Shown: one piece after another, positions 1-10,332 of the stretch
Numbering within the stretch: position 1 is the first letter of the stretch
Layout of the letters: each line of letters starts with the position of its first letter
Origin: a virus
IMG/VR virus record: IMGVR_UViG_3300023178_000220
Location: 1-26,928 of that record
Strand: one strand, 5' to 3'
DNA length: 26,928 bases
Program-made: the position numbers and the translations under genes
Notes under the pieces: model-generated
The model's database searches: none
What the model saw: only the letters and a program-made list of their open reading frames with translations
What the model was told of the DNA's origin: nothing

Positions 1-1452
1 ATTAGCACAATCCATTGCTGTGACTCCAGTGCTACCTGTTAGTGTAGCAAACTTTTCTTCAACACCTTTTTCTATTTGTATGCCACCTGCTGTTGTGTTT
101 AATACTGCTGTGTTTGTATGATAAAGTGTAGCAATACCGTTTGCGGCTGATATAGCAGTATTTGCCGATGCGCCATCTTGTATTCTAACTGTGCTACCGT
201 CTAAGATTAAAGTGCCTGTGTTGTTATCGATATTACCTGTTGTGCCACTGTGATATATTCTCATATCATTACCAGTGCCAAACCTAACTTCCTCATTATC
301 GTCAAGGTCAATAGGTTTAGTAAGTGCTGATGAGTTTAGTGTGCCATTTGAACTGTCTACTAATAGTGTAGAGTCAGCGGCAACAACATCTATTGATTGT
401 GATGAACCGCTTGGGATAACAATACTAGAAGTTGCATTTGTAATAGCAGTATCAACTTGTGTTTGTGTGTAAGCATCTGTTATGCCATAACCTGATAGTG
501 TAGTTGGTGTACTTGTAATGTTTGAAAATGCTGTTGTCACACCTGTCAACGCACTACCATCTATTGCCGGTAGAGCACCTGTAAGTGTTGTAGCGTTCAA
601 TGTGCCGTTTACACCATCTACTAATAGTGTGCTATCGTCTGCAAAAACACTACCTGTCACATCACCATCAAGTGCTGATACAGTGATGCCTGTTAACGCA
701 CTACCGTCTATTGCTGGTAAAGCACCTGTCAATGTTGTAGCGTTTAGTGTGCCGTTAACACTGTCTACTAATAGTGTTGAATCGGCCGCAACAATATCTA
801 TTGATTGTGTTGAGCCTGCTGGTAATACTGAACTTGTAATAGCACTATCTACTTCTGCTTTTGTGTAAGCATCAGTGATACCATAACCTGCGATTGTAGT
901 TGGTTTGCTTGTAATGTTTGAAAATGCAACACTGCTGGCAGTTATACCAGTTAATGCACTACCGTCTATTGCTGGTAAAGCTCCTGTTAACGCACCTGCA
1001 TTTATTGTACCTGCTACACCGTCTATTAGTACAGTTGAATCATCTGCGGCTACCGTGCCTATCAGTTCACCTTCAAACTTTCCTGTAAATGTTTGCGTTG
1101 CTGAATCAAATACCTTTGTACTGTCATCTGCAAAAATATCACCTTGCACATCTTTAATTTGTAAACTACCGCCACTGACAACTAAATTTCCACTACCGTC
1201 TGCTTCAAGTCTAGCGCCACCTATAACAATAAAGTCTCTGATGTGGGCTTCACCCCATTGATTTGTAGTGCTTCCTAAATTATAAGCACCGTTAGTATCA
1301 GGGACCATATTAGATCCTATACTGTCAAGATCTAATGTTGTTGCAGCATAAAGCTCATTAAAATTATCATTAATTTTATCAAATGCAGTTCTTAATGGAT
1401 CTCCATTGCCTGCATTAACGCTTGTACCTATGTTGATAGTTTGCTTAGCCAT
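1..1452 (-). CDS. Tail-fibre-like structural protein (3' end outside window)
   Basis: Open from ATG at 1452 to the window edge, 484 codons with no stop, so the C-terminus is missing. The start overlaps the stop of the preceding 2828-aa fibre gene by one base (TAATG), which suggests translational coupling. The N-terminus (MAKQTINIG..., then GNGDPLRTAF and NDNFNELY) closely matches the N-terminus of the 2828-aa protein upstream, a motif seen in T4-like marine phage fibre and baseplate-associated proteins. The body is low-complexity and rich in Gly, Thr, Ser, Asp and Ala, with three copies of a unit containing LPAIDGSALTG and two copies of a PTT-(I/L)-(A/S)-GYGITDAYT unit. This is typical of beta-structured fibre shafts. 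Probably a virion fibre or fibre-associated protein acting in host adsorption. Function is inferred from composition, N-terminal motif and neighbours. Confidence 0.8.
   Translation of the reverse strand, partial: MAKQTINIGTSVNAGNGDPLRTAFDKINDNFNELYAATTLDLDSIGSNMVPDTNGAYNLGSTTNQWGEAHIRDFIVIGGARLEADGSGNLVVSGGSLQIKDVQGDIFADDSTKVFDSATQTFTGKFEGELIGTVAADDSTVLIDGVAGTINAGALTGALPAIDGSALTGITASSVAFSNITSKPTTIAGYGITDAYTKAEVDSAITSSVLPAGSTQSIDIVAADSTLLVDSVNGTLNATTLTGALPAIDGSALTGITVSALDGDVTGSVFADDSTLLVDGVNGTLNATTLTGALPAIDGSALTGVTTAFSNITSTPTTLSGYGITDAYTQTQVDTAITNATSSIVIPSGSSQSIDVVAADSTLLVDSSNGTLNSSALTKPIDLDDNEEVRFGTGNDMRIYHSGTTGNIDNNTGTLILDGSTVRIQDGASANTAISAANGIATLYHTNTAVLNTTAGGIQIEKGVEEKFATLTGSTGVTAMDCAN
549..1034 (-). 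repeat. Imperfect tandem repeats in the fibre gene
   Basis: Three related segments of about 80 bp lie at about 549-630, 696-777 and 953-1034. Each encodes a variant of (D/N)ST-LVDGVNGTLNA-TLTGALPAIDGSALTG on the minus strand. A second pair of repeats at 474-531 and 870-927 encodes AFSNITS-PTT-GYGITDAYT. They are in-frame protein repeats of a fibre shaft, not a DNA element: spacing is irregular and the differences include synonymous changes. Confidence 0.85.
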
Positions 1453-4400
1453 TATACTCTCCCTACCACAACTTCAACTGTGCCTTTGCCATCATCTTGT
1501 TTAGCACCTACTGCCTTACCAATGACCTGGCCAACTCCTGGTGAATTGTTTACAATAGCATATCCTGGAATAGCACTTGTGACTAGCATGTCTCCTTTTT
1601 CTACCCGACCTAGTACCTTACATGGTACACGACCTTGCAATGCTATTGCTGTGACATGTTCGCCTTCTAAATTAGAATTCATTAGGTGTGCTGGACTAGT
1701 TGAAACTACACCAGCTACTCTTGTATTACCTTTTGTGTTTGTGGTCGTAATTTCATTGTCTCCGCCAAAAACTAATACAGTGCCTGCTTCATACTCTGCA
1801 TCTGCTAGATAGTTCTCAGCCAAGTCAGCATATTGTGCATTTGTTGCTGTTCCATCAAAAACACTAGCATAGACTGTATTCCATTTTCTTCCACTAGCAC
1901 CTAAGTTTCTATTATTGCCAGTTGCATCAGGTTCAATGTTTGAATCAACTCTTGAGGTAAATGTAATAGTGTCTGATGTTGCATTACCAATATCTACGTT
2001 TCCATTAAATGTTGCTGTGCTTCCTACAGATAATGTTCCGCTTGTTGCAATATTACCTGATGTGTTTGCTACTGTAAATGCACCGTCTACATCTATACCA
2101 CCATCTAAACTTGCAAGACCATCAGATGTAAGTGTACCTGTTATGTCAACATTGTTGAGTGCGTTTAAGTGTCCACTGGAATCAATAGTCACAGCTGATG
2201 CCCCGCTGGTCACAAACAATATAGTGTCTGCTGCACTTTCAGTAAATCCACCACCTGCTCCTAAACCAATACCAGTGCTACCACTGCCTCTTTCTGTTGC
2301 TGCTTCTAAGAAGTTTGTATAAACCCAGTCACTTGCAAGGAAGCCTTCGCCTGTGTAAGAACTTGCTGTTTGAAAATCACTTTCTGTAGAAATACCTGTA
2401 CTACCAACATCTACAATACCTTTAAAATCTGTGACTAGTGATTCTGAAGTTGTACCAACAGCTTCAAACACAACTGCTTGTCCAGGTGTTTTAATTTGTA
2501 ATGTTGTTCCAGCACCTGTTGTTGTTGCAACTTCATAGCTGTCAGCGCCTCCTAATACAAGTCCTTGAGCTCTGATATTACCGTCTGATAATGTTTTTAC
2601 AATTTTACTATTTTCACCACTTGTTGTGACTTCAGTGGTGCTGTAAGTATTTGCCGCTGTTCTTATAAGGACTTCATCACCGCTACTACCAAAGGTACCA
2701 AATTCCGAATCACGCAATGCGCCGCCTTGATCTAAAACTGTATCAAATGATAAAGCACTAACTGCTCCATCGCCTGCTGCACTTCTACCTAATACTGTGT
2801 CGGTTGCGATATGTTGCAATTTGCTAGGATCAATACCTGTAGTTGTACTTGAACTTGTTTGTAGTTCAACAAAACCATTTGTTTCTGTAAATTCAGTATC
2901 TTTAAATGTTGCAAGTCCTAGATCACTTTGCGAAATACCTGTTGCGTTTGCTCTTGTACCTGCGGTATTCATTGCAAGTTTGCTTTGTGCTATTGCAGCA
3001 GAACTATTAACATCTGCATTTATAATACTATCAGCCTCAATTTGGAAATCAAACTCTGTGCCACTTGCAGTACGTGTGATTGTTAAATTAATATCACTAC
3101 TTGTTGCTTCTGAAGCATGAGAAATTTCACTAAATGGCCCGCCTACGTCTGCTTGTAAAGGAGTTGTTAAACCAACTGCTTGAGCTGACCCCCCATTTTC
3201 ATATATTGTGTCGTTATCAGGATCGAAAGTTCCTGAGCTAACTGTGTAAACAATCTTTCTTATAGAACCAAACTGTTCATCTGTGAGACTTTCTAGATCT
3301 ACAATAACACCTGTAGCACTTGGTGTAGTAGGATCATTTTGTATTGTGTCTCCTATAGTGAATGTACCACCAGTTTCAGGCTCTGTATAAATTATCTGTT
3401 TACCAGTAAACACTGTAAGTTCATTAGATCCTACTGTACCTACTGATGTGTCTCTAAGTTGTTTGACTGTAGCAAATGCGTTTGCATTGTCGTCAACATA
3501 GTTTTTATTTGTAGCATCACTACCGCTTGCAGGTGTATCAACATTTTGTACTTTGAATCCACCCATGTCAAGATTGGCTTCCATTGTGCTTAATCCATTA
3601 AGCGGTAAGAATCCTGGTCCAATTCTATTTGCACTTCCAGGTATTTGAGTATTTGACTTGCTGTTAAATCCAAGTATACGGTTTAGGTATCCTCCTATTG
3701 CTTTTTCTGTTGGAACTGCTTGCCCTGAATCATCTGCAAAACTATCATCTGCAGAGAATTCGTTTATTGTGACACCCTTTTTAAATCCAAGGGCGTTTGC
3801 ATTAGAAAGTCCAATTTCACCTGCGAAAGTAATATCACCTGTTGATTGATCTACACTAAAGAATTTACCAACTCTAAAGAATCCATCTTGGTCTGTACTT
3901 ACAAAGAACACTCTACCTTTTCTACGTTCCCAAACTTGTGCAGTAGTTGCAGTTTCGGCATCTGTATAAAATTCTGCAAGACTGTTTACTGGATCACCTA
4001 AAATAACATTTGGATAGTTTGACTGGTTAAACGATCCTGTACCAATTTGTGTAAAATCATGTCCTGTTGCACGTAGTAAAGATATTGCAATAGTTATTTC
4101 TGCGGTACTGCCCGCAGTTAAACCTGCACTTAAAGTTCTTTCAGCTGCAGGAATAGCACTGTTGATACCAGCTCCGCCGTAAGAAGTATTAATATTTGTA
4201 GAAGCAATATCAACAATATCAATGTAAGCCCATTGATCTAATGCAACACTGGTAGGCACACTATTTGCTCCTAATGCTCCGCTTGTGCTTCCTGTAATAG
4301 TATCTGTAGTATTAAATGTTCCTGTGACATCATATACTTCTATTGAACTACCTGTGGTATTTGCTAAAACAACTGCTGTTGCACCTGTGTTTGCTTGTGT

Positions 4401-7400
4401 TAGTGTTTCACCTTGTACTACTGTAATGCTTCCTGTTGTGTTTAGAGTTGAAACAGTGTGATAACCTGTAATGCCGTGTGTTTTTCCATCCCATACAAAT
4501 CTCATTCCACCACTAGCACTATAGCCAGGATCTGTTGGATATAATCCTTCTTGTGTACTGCTATCTCTTGTGACACGTTCTGTATCATCAAATAAATTTA
4601 AAGCACTTGCTGTTAAAGGTGTGATAGCAATTTTTGTATCACCTTGTGCTGATCCATAACCACCTGTTAGGTTTGTTGTAGAAATTTCCATATCTACAAA
4701 ATCAAAACCAACTTCAAACGTAGTAAGGATTTCATCTGCAGCTAAATCTGTGCTGAAAGAATCTTTATTTGAAAAAGCAATACTTCTATATGTTGTCTGA
4801 TCACTTTCATCAAAGTTTACTGCTGTTGATGGACGAGTGACCAAGTTGTCAGGATCGGCTACACTGTCAAATATAAAATTGAAATTGTCTCTGTATTCTA
4901 TTATGGTGCCATCTGCGACTGTTTCCTGCAGAGTGCCAAAGAAGTCATCTGCTTGAACATCATCCGCTTTAAGATCACACTTGTAAACAATATTGTTGAA
5001 CACTCCTGCTGTTCCATAAACAGTAGATACGTCTATAGTCAAATCGTTTGTAGGTGTTGATCCTCCTAGATCAGCTCCACTTATAGTAATAGTGTCAGTA
5101 GCAAGATAACCACTTCCTGGTGTATTGATACTTACAACTGCTGCTCCAGCTGCACCAATAACACCAACTCCAGTTATGGTGACGTCAACAGTTAGTCCTG
5201 TACCTCCACTGGCTGCACCACTGGTTGCAACTTCGCTAAATGTTTGTGCTGTTGCTGTAGTTCCTGCTAGAGATGTAGCGTCTAATGCCTTAACACCTGA
5301 CATTACTACATCACCACTTTCACCTATTACGCCGTCACCGTCTGCATCTGATAAATTTGTCACTGTAGATACAACATAGTTTAAAGTTCCAGCAGTTGGA
5401 TGGTCTATTGTAATTAAACTGTTTGCTGTTGGGGGACGTTTAAGATCCGTTAAGTGTATTGAAGGTTCATCAAAAGCATTTGTGAAAGTAGTATCAGTAA
5501 ATACTTTTGCGGCTTGCACCATATCATATTTTGTGCTAACTTGGTCTGGTATTTCATTAGGATCTGCACCTTCTGCAATAAGTCCAAAATTACCATATCC
5601 ATTTGAACAATTTAATCCTCTAATTTCTGAACCGTTGTTCGCATACATAGCTGTTTGACAGTAGTAAGTAAAAGTAGACACTTGTTCTGAAAAAGCTGCG
5701 TTGTTAGCAATTAATCCATAACCTAAATCGTTAATTTGTGTAAAGTCGTTTGCAAGCAAACTTCTATTACCAGCAGTTTGGAAGAATATACTTCTTGGTA
5801 CAACCGGGTTGTCAAATTGTGTTTCATCATAACCAGTACCTTCGTTTGAATTGGCATCTAAAAATATAGTTGCCGTACCCTGTCCTTGGTCATAGTTTGC
5901 AATAGCGTTAACCTGATATCTTCTTCCTTCTACATAAAAAGGACAAGGTAATTCAGGTGGACGCAGTCTTAATCCTTCGCCTGTATTACTTTGTACTGTT
6001 AACTGAAAGTTATTAACTTTTGTAAGTATATTTGCAGGCAGGTTTCCTACATACGCATCAACATACATACCACCAGCAAATGTTTTTTGGTTTATAGACT
6101 TACTGAAACTTGATGCTGTTTGAATATATGGAGATTTAGTTAATACCTGTCCTTCCGGATCAAGCACACACATAAAGCCTCCGTGTCCTTGCACAGTCAC
6201 GTTTCTAATAATTGTAGCATCACTCATTAAGAATACGTCAAGTTCATCATTTCTTTTAGGTGGGTTGTATTCTACATCAAACACAAAGTTAATTTTGTCT
6301 ATGAGATTACCAACTAGAGCTCCTGTTCCTGACTCTCCTGCTCCTAATGTAGTATCAGGAGTTTCAATTGCTAGTACACCTGCACTACCTGCTGTGTACT
6401 CACCGAATGTTATTGCATCAGCATCTGCACTTACAAAGGTATGCGCTGATGTTTCGCTTGATGTTCCTACATTTACTGTAATAGTTGTTGCAGTTTTTGC
6501 GGTTATTTCTAATTTAGTTTGGAATGCCGGGTCAGTCGTTCTTGGGTAGGCAATTTGCGCAACATTACCGTCTGATGCACAAGTAAATGTTAAACTTTCA
6601 GGTTCGACTTCTATATACTGCCCTGTTTCTAAACTGTGTGAACCAATTGTTAAAACAAGTATTCCTGTCAAAGGATCATAGGTTGCAAATGTTGGTGTAA
6701 ATGTTGCATCTACAACAGTATAATTAGGAGCATTACCTGCAAGTAAAGCATTAGACAGAGTACTAATATTATCTATAGCTGCTTGTGTAGCAACTTCTTG
6801 AGTACTGTCACCTAACTGTGTAAGATAATCACCTGTTCCGTCTGTGATAAGTGTGTGATAGCTTCCTTGAACTTCTAGTGTTCTTTCTTCTCCACCATTT
6901 GTTAAATCTGCAACCAATGCATCTATAATTAATCCTGTATCTCTACGACATTTAGATGTGCTATATGTAAGATCAGGGAATCTGTCACTAATATATCTTA
7001 TTGTTTCTTCAATTATGTAATCTTTATTTTCTTTAAGAATATTAGAAGCAGTTGTATAACTTCCTATATTACTAATATCACTTCCTACGTTGACTGGCCT
7101 ATCACCTCTGAAAAGATAATGGTATCCAAATCTACCTTGAGCAACTCCATCTTGGTTAAAGAATGTAGTACCACCATTAGTAAGTGTCAACCCATCAAAT
7201 TCATTATCTCTATAGAAATAAAGTTTTGACCATTTACTTTGTGACACACGAGGAACTCTAGATAATGTTTCAGTTTTTGGTTTTATAATAACTCTTCTAA
7301 ATTCATCACCTTTCAGAGATACATTGGCACTTAACCTTATAGGATAATCTTCTTCGTAAATACCTGTTTCAACTCTGATAGCAACTTGTTTCTTTTTAAC

Positions 7401-9938
7401 AAAGTTTCCAAATTCTAATGGCTCTTCAGGCTCAAAGTCTTTTGCACTTAATAAATGAAGTTGGAAAACGGTAGGCCCTGGTTCTAATGCTCCTGTTTGA
7501 GGATCTGTTGCAGCTTCTGCTCCTACGTCATTAGTAAAACTTACTATTTGACCAATTGCTTCTGAACGTTTACCTCTAATTACTTTGCCAGGCAGTGCAT
7601 CAGTATTTCCTGGATTGGTTTGATCTGTATATGTGCTTGCACCATTTGTCACTACTAGTTTATATGTACTTCCGTAAACAATATCTCCGCCGGAGTCTAA
7701 TCCATTTTGTATTATGTTAACAACTAAATCAAATTTGTCTCCAACTGCTGTGACAGCATTTGAATCTGCATCTAAGTCTCTAGCAACTGTTGTAGGAACA
7801 CTGTCAGGTCCTAGTGCTCCGCTTACTGTACCTGTTAATTCATTACCAGTATTAAATTCACCCGTTGTGTTTTCTAATTGTATTGTAGTTCCGTTTGTGA
7901 TTGAACTTACAACAATACCTGTAGCACCACTTCCTGCTTGTGTAATTGTCTCACCTGCTGTCACAGACACATTGCCTGTAGTTGTGATTGTTATTATTGT
8001 TCCTAAATCAAAATATTGGTCTTCCTCAATTTGATAGACTTGTCCTAAAATTCCGCTACCTGTATATCCATCAAAAGATGAAGTATCAAACGGAATTTCT
8101 AAACTAGAGTCGTTGTACAATTCTAAAGTTTGTGTTCCTGTTGCTTTAACATATTTTTTTGTGTTGTCGGCAATCTGAGTCATGCCTTCTATATCTCTTA
8201 GGACTATGATATCTCCGTCGCTAAGACCGTGTGCTGTCGTAGTAGTCAGTGTAGGTATTTCAGCAACTGTAATACTTTGAATATTTTTTTGATTTAAAAG
8301 ATCGTTTGTTAGTGCAGCAACAGCAATATCTCTTGCTTTGACAATACCTGCTACTGTTTCAGTCAATTGTGAAGTAATAGCAATTCTTGCACTTACACCC
8401 GAGTAATAGCTTTGTGCTGCTTGTATTGTTAGATAGTTTGCTGTAAGTCCCCTGTTAATATCAAGGGCAATAGCATCAATAATAAGTCCGGTGTCTCTTT
8501 TACATGTATCTACATTATAAGCAAAGTCTGGAAAATTACTACTTACAAATGCAACAACTTCATTTGCAATGTAATCTCTATTGTTGTCTAAAAGTTTTCT
8601 AGCTTGCTCATATACAGGCACATCTACATCAGCATTTATAATAACAGAGTCTTTTGTAAAGTTTGTATGAGTAAGAGTCTGCATATAGTTTCCTGGTTCG
8701 ACAGGAGCAGCTTTTATTAATTCTTCTGCACGTTCTGCAGCTTTGTTGATTGTTTTAAATGCATATGTAAATGATGTACCTTCTTTTCCTGGAGGAACAC
8801 CTTGCATAGTATCATCACCTTGTGTGCTTACAAAAAGTACTTCTGGTGAACTATAAGCAGTATTGTCTACATAAAATTTTGTTGCTGCTTGTAAATCTTC
8901 ATCACCATTTGGTTTGCCTTGTCCTGCTAATTCGCCTGGGTGATCTGATAGGAACAAATTTCCAGTCATGGTATCGCCTTGCCTACGAACAATACTAGTT
9001 CTTGGCATCGCTGTATCGGACAAGAAATTTCCTGATAAATTTGTATCTAATGCCTCATCACGTATAGTGTGCGTGTCGTCAGGTGCAATAGTTCCAGACA
9101 CTAAGACTTTATTATCTTCAGCATCACTATCTATGTCAGTAGTTGCAAACTCTTTGTTTGCTTCTGTGTAAAAGTTCAACCTTGTAGGCGTCACAACTCT
9201 AATGTAATAAGTTGTACCACTAACTAATCCTGTAGGATCTGTATCTTCAGCATTGAAAACTACAGCAAGACCGTTTGATCCTGACTCTAAACCATGTCCT
9301 GTTAAATCCACAGACTGATCTGTATTGTTATGTCTAGTAATTTCAACTGTATTATCTACATAAGAATTTATAGTCCATGTATAATGTGCTTGTCCTGTAG
9401 GTTCTTCTTGTACTCTTAATGGCAGTCCTGATGTTATATATCTTTGATCAGCATAGCCTTTTGTAATTACAAGGTCATCTACAGTCAAACCACTTAAATT
9501 ATCATGTGCAGCATTTAATGCTTCTGCGGCAGCAGTGCTGATGCCTACATTACCAATACCAAATCCTGCTGCATCTATAGGTCCACCTAATGTAGGACTT
9601 AAATCATCTGCAACTTTAGTAAATGCACTTGAAATTATTAGTTTACCTGCTTCGTCATAATTGAAAGTAATTGTATCTTGTGCATCAGGATCAGCTGCAC
9701 TATTACTAGCTAATTGCACTAAATTTACAAAGGTGCCTGCGTCATTAACTAATGGAATTGTATTTGCGGATAATTCACTAGGTGTATCACTTAATGAGCT
9801 AAAAGTAATTTGTCCACCAACACCGAATACTGCATATAGTTCTGTAAAGTTTTCGTTTACTTTTCTAAACGATTCTCGAATACTATCACCAGTTCCGTCA
9901 TTACCCTCAACACCAATGTTTACGTCTTGTTTTGCCAT
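1452..9938 (-). CDS. Giant tail-fibre-like protein, 2828 aa
   Basis: Starts at ATG 9938 behind GGAG (7-nt spacing) and ends in a TAA that shares its last base with the next fibre gene. The N-terminus carries the VNIG..GNDGTGDSIRESF and NENFTELY motif of T4-like marine phage fibre proteins. The rest is Gly/Thr/Ser/Asp-rich beta-type sequence. Two related segments carry a C(K/R)RDTGLIIDA core, near residues 480 and 995, each preceded by a YI..E...(Y/F)(I/V)S..FPD stretch. Two copies of a GET-TQA-(S/T)GAT ... SGALG-(A/P)-(D/N)SVPT module lie near residues 660-715 and 1840-1895. A region around residues 830-880 (IRVETGIYEEDYPIRL...) resembles a right-handed beta-helix. The last 130 residues (QYADLAENYLADAEYEAGTV...) form a distinct C-terminal domain found on phage fibres, possibly chaperone or self-cleaving. 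Likely a late virion protein for host recognition. The assignment as fibre is confident; which T4 fibre it replaces is not clear. Confidence 0.88.
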   Translation of the reverse strand: MAKQDVNIGVEGNDGTGDSIRESFRKVNENFTELYAVFGVGGQITFSSLSDTPSELSANTIPLVNDAGTFVNLVQLASNSAADPDAQDTITFNYDEAGKLIISSAFTKVADDLSPTLGGPIDAAGFGIGNVGISTAAAEALNAAHDNLSGLTVDDLVITKGYADQRYITSGLPLRVQEEPTGQAHYTWTINSYVDNTVEITRHNNTDQSVDLTGHGLESGSNGLAVVFNAEDTDPTGLVSGTTYYIRVVTPTRLNFYTEANKEFATTDIDSDAEDNKVLVSGTIAPDDTHTIRDEALDTNLSGNFLSDTAMPRTSIVRRQGDTMTGNLFLSDHPGELAGQGKPNGDEDLQAATKFYVDNTAYSSPEVLFVSTQGDDTMQGVPPGKEGTSFTYAFKTINKAAERAEELIKAAPVEPGNYMQTLTHTNFTKDSVIINADVDVPVYEQARKLLDNNRDYIANEVVAFVSSNFPDFAYNVDTCKRDTGLIIDAIALDINRGLTANYLTIQAAQSYYSGVSARIAITSQLTETVAGIVKARDIAVAALTNDLLNQKNIQSITVAEIPTLTTTTAHGLSDGDIIVLRDIEGMTQIADNTKKYVKATGTQTLELYNDSSLEIPFDTSSFDGYTGSGILGQVYQIEEDQYFDLGTIITITTTGNVSVTAGETITQAGSGATGIVVSSITNGTTIQLENTTGEFNTGNELTGTVSGALGPDSVPTTVARDLDADSNAVTAVGDKFDLVVNIIQNGLDSGGDIVYGSTYKLVVTNGASTYTDQTNPGNTDALPGKVIRGKRSEAIGQIVSFTNDVGAEAATDPQTGALEPGPTVFQLHLLSAKDFEPEEPLEFGNFVKKKQVAIRVETGIYEEDYPIRLSANVSLKGDEFRRVIIKPKTETLSRVPRVSQSKWSKLYFYRDNEFDGLTLTNGGTTFFNQDGVAQGRFGYHYLFRGDRPVNVGSDISNIGSYTTASNILKENKDYIIEETIRYISDRFPDLTYSTSKCRRDTGLIIDALVADLTNGGEERTLEVQGSYHTLITDGTGDYLTQLGDSTQEVATQAAIDNISTLSNALLAGNAPNYTVVDATFTPTFATYDPLTGILVLTIGSHSLETGQYIEVEPESLTFTCASDGNVAQIAYPRTTDPAFQTKLEITAKTATTITVNVGTSSETSAHTFVSADADAITFGEYTAGSAGVLAIETPDTTLGAGESGTGALVGNLIDKINFVFDVEYNPPKRNDELDVFLMSDATIIRNVTVQGHGGFMCVLDPEGQVLTKSPYIQTASSFSKSINQKTFAGGMYVDAYVGNLPANILTKVNNFQLTVQSNTGEGLRLRPPELPCPFYVEGRRYQVNAIANYDQGQGTATIFLDANSNEGTGYDETQFDNPVVPRSIFFQTAGNRSLLANDFTQINDLGYGLIANNAAFSEQVSTFTYYCQTAMYANNGSEIRGLNCSNGYGNFGLIAEGADPNEIPDQVSTKYDMVQAAKVFTDTTFTNAFDEPSIHLTDLKRPPTANSLITIDHPTAGTLNYVVSTVTNLSDADGDGVIGESGDVVMSGVKALDATSLAGTTATAQTFSEVATSGAASGGTGLTVDVTITGVGVIGAAGAAVVSINTPGSGYLATDTITISGADLGGSTPTNDLTIDVSTVYGTAGVFNNIVYKCDLKADDVQADDFFGTLQETVADGTIIEYRDNFNFIFDSVADPDNLVTRPSTAVNFDESDQTTYRSIAFSNKDSFSTDLAADEILTTFEVGFDFVDMEISTTNLTGGYGSAQGDTKIAITPLTASALNLFDDTERVTRDSSTQEGLYPTDPGYSASGGMRFVWDGKTHGITGYHTVSTLNTTGSITVVQGETLTQANTGATAVVLANTTGSSIEVYDVTGTFNTTDTITGSTSGALGANSVPTSVALDQWAYIDIVDIASTNINTSYGGAGINSAIPAAERTLSAGLTAGSTAEITIAISLLRATGHDFTQIGTGSFNQSNYPNVILGDPVNSLAEFYTDAETATTAQVWERRKGRVFFVSTDQDGFFRVGKFFSVDQSTGDITFAGEIGLSNANALGFKKGVTINEFSADDSFADDSGQAVPTEKAIGGYLNRILGFNSKSNTQIPGSANRIGPGFLPLNGLSTMEANLDMGGFKVQNVDTPASGSDATNKNYVDDNANAFATVKQLRDTSVGTVGSNELTVFTGKQIIYTEPETGGTFTIGDTIQNDPTTPSATGVIVDLESLTDEQFGSIRKIVYTVSSGTFDPDNDTIYENGGSAQAVGLTTPLQADVGGPFSEISHASEATSSDINLTITRTASGTEFDFQIEADSIINADVNSSAAIAQSKLAMNTAGTRANATGISQSDLGLATFKDTEFTETNGFVELQTSSSTTTGIDPSKLQHIATDTVLGRSAAGDGAVSALSFDTVLDQGGALRDSEFGTFGSSGDEVLIRTAANTYSTTEVTTSGENSKIVKTLSDGNIRAQGLVLGGADSYEVATTTGAGTTLQIKTPGQAVVFEAVGTTSESLVTDFKGIVDVGSTGISTESDFQTASSYTGEGFLASDWVYTNFLEAATERGSGSTGIGLGAGGGFTESAADTILFVTSGASAVTIDSSGHLNALNNVDITGTLTSDGLASLDGGIDVDGAFTVANTSGNIATSGTLSVGSTATFNGNVDIGNATSDTITFTSRVDSNIEPDATGNNRNLGASGRKWNTVYASVFDGTATNAQYADLAENYLADAEYEAGTVLVFGGDNEITTTNTKGNTRVAGVVSTSPAHLMNSNLEGEHVTAIALQGRVPCKVLGRVEKGDMLVTSAIPGYAIVNNSPGVGQVIGKAVGAKQDDGKGTVEVVVGRV
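4242..4425 (-). repeat. Internal protein module, copy 2 (partner at 7787-7965)
   Basis: Encodes TVVQGETLTQANTGATAVV through TGSTSGALGANSVPTSVA in the 2828-aa fibre protein. It is a clear diverged duplicate of the module at 7787-7965. The two copies are about 3.5 kb apart, so this is a dispersed domain duplication, not a tandem array. Confidence 0.75.
7787..7965 (-). repeat. Internal protein module, copy 1 (partner at 4242-4425)
   Basis: Encodes SVTAGETITQAGSGATGIV through TGTVSGALGPDSVPTTVA. It shares the GET-TQA-GAT core, the TG(E/T)FNT segment and the SGALG..SVPT end with the second copy. Such dispersed duplicates within fibres are candidate points for intragenic recombination. Confidence 0.75.
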
Positions 9939-9950
9939 TTATTGCTCCAA

Positions 9951-10313
9951 TTATGCAGTTTCTGCTAACTTATCAAAATCAAAATTTACACTAACTCCAC
10001 AACCACATGAACTTTTTGCATTTGGATTAATTATATCAAACATCGATCCCATGATATCTTTTTTATAATCAATTACAGTGCCTACTAAAAACATTACGCT
10101 TTCTGCACCTACCACAAATGTATTACCTAAATCTGTTTTAAAAACTTCATCATCGGCATTTAGATCTGCTTCGTTTTGTATAGTATCCCATCTATATTCA
10201 AATCCTGCACATCCGCCACCCTTCATATTAAGTGTGACTGCAAATACTTTATTCTCTTTGCATATTGTGTCTATTTGTGCTTTAGCGGCGTCTGTTAGTG
10301 TAAGAATGCTCAT
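9951..10313 (-). CDS. A-type iron-sulfur carrier (IscA/HesB family)
   Basis: 120 aa, the usual family length. The three family cysteines are present: Cys35 in GGGCAGFEYRW, and Cys103 and Cys105 in the C-terminal SSCGCGVSV. In this family they bind iron or a [2Fe-2S] cluster and pass it to apo-proteins. The start at 10313 is preceded by GAGAGG with good spacing, and by a T4-late-type element (GATAAATA) about 20 nt further up. The gene ends 12 bp before the start of the 2828-aa fibre gene, so the two are probably co-transcribed late. An additional Cys18 is not a standard ligand. Family assignment is near certain. Which subtype it is (IscA, ErpA, SufA) and what it serves in a tail-fibre operon cannot be read from sequence. 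Confidence 0.95.
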   Translation of the reverse strand: MSILTLTDAAKAQIDTICKENKVFAVTLNMKGGGCAGFEYRWDTIQNEADLNADDEVFKTDLGNTFVVGAESVMFLVGTVIDYKKDIMGSMFDIINPNAKSSCGCGVSVNFDFDKLAETA

Positions 10314-10332
10314 TTTGATCCTCTCTTAATGT

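Noticed and set aside
549-1034. CRISPR-like or transposon repeats
   Set aside because: The repeats are in frame, imperfect and code for fibre shaft units. No spacers, terminal inverted repeats or transposase are present anywhere in the window.
275-9171. Many plus-strand open frames of 60-135 codons opposite the fibre genes
   Set aside because: They are hydrophobic, Ser/Thr/Pro/Val-rich antisense shadows of Gly/Thr/Asp-rich fibre codons, without Shine-Dalgarno sites or recognisable domains.
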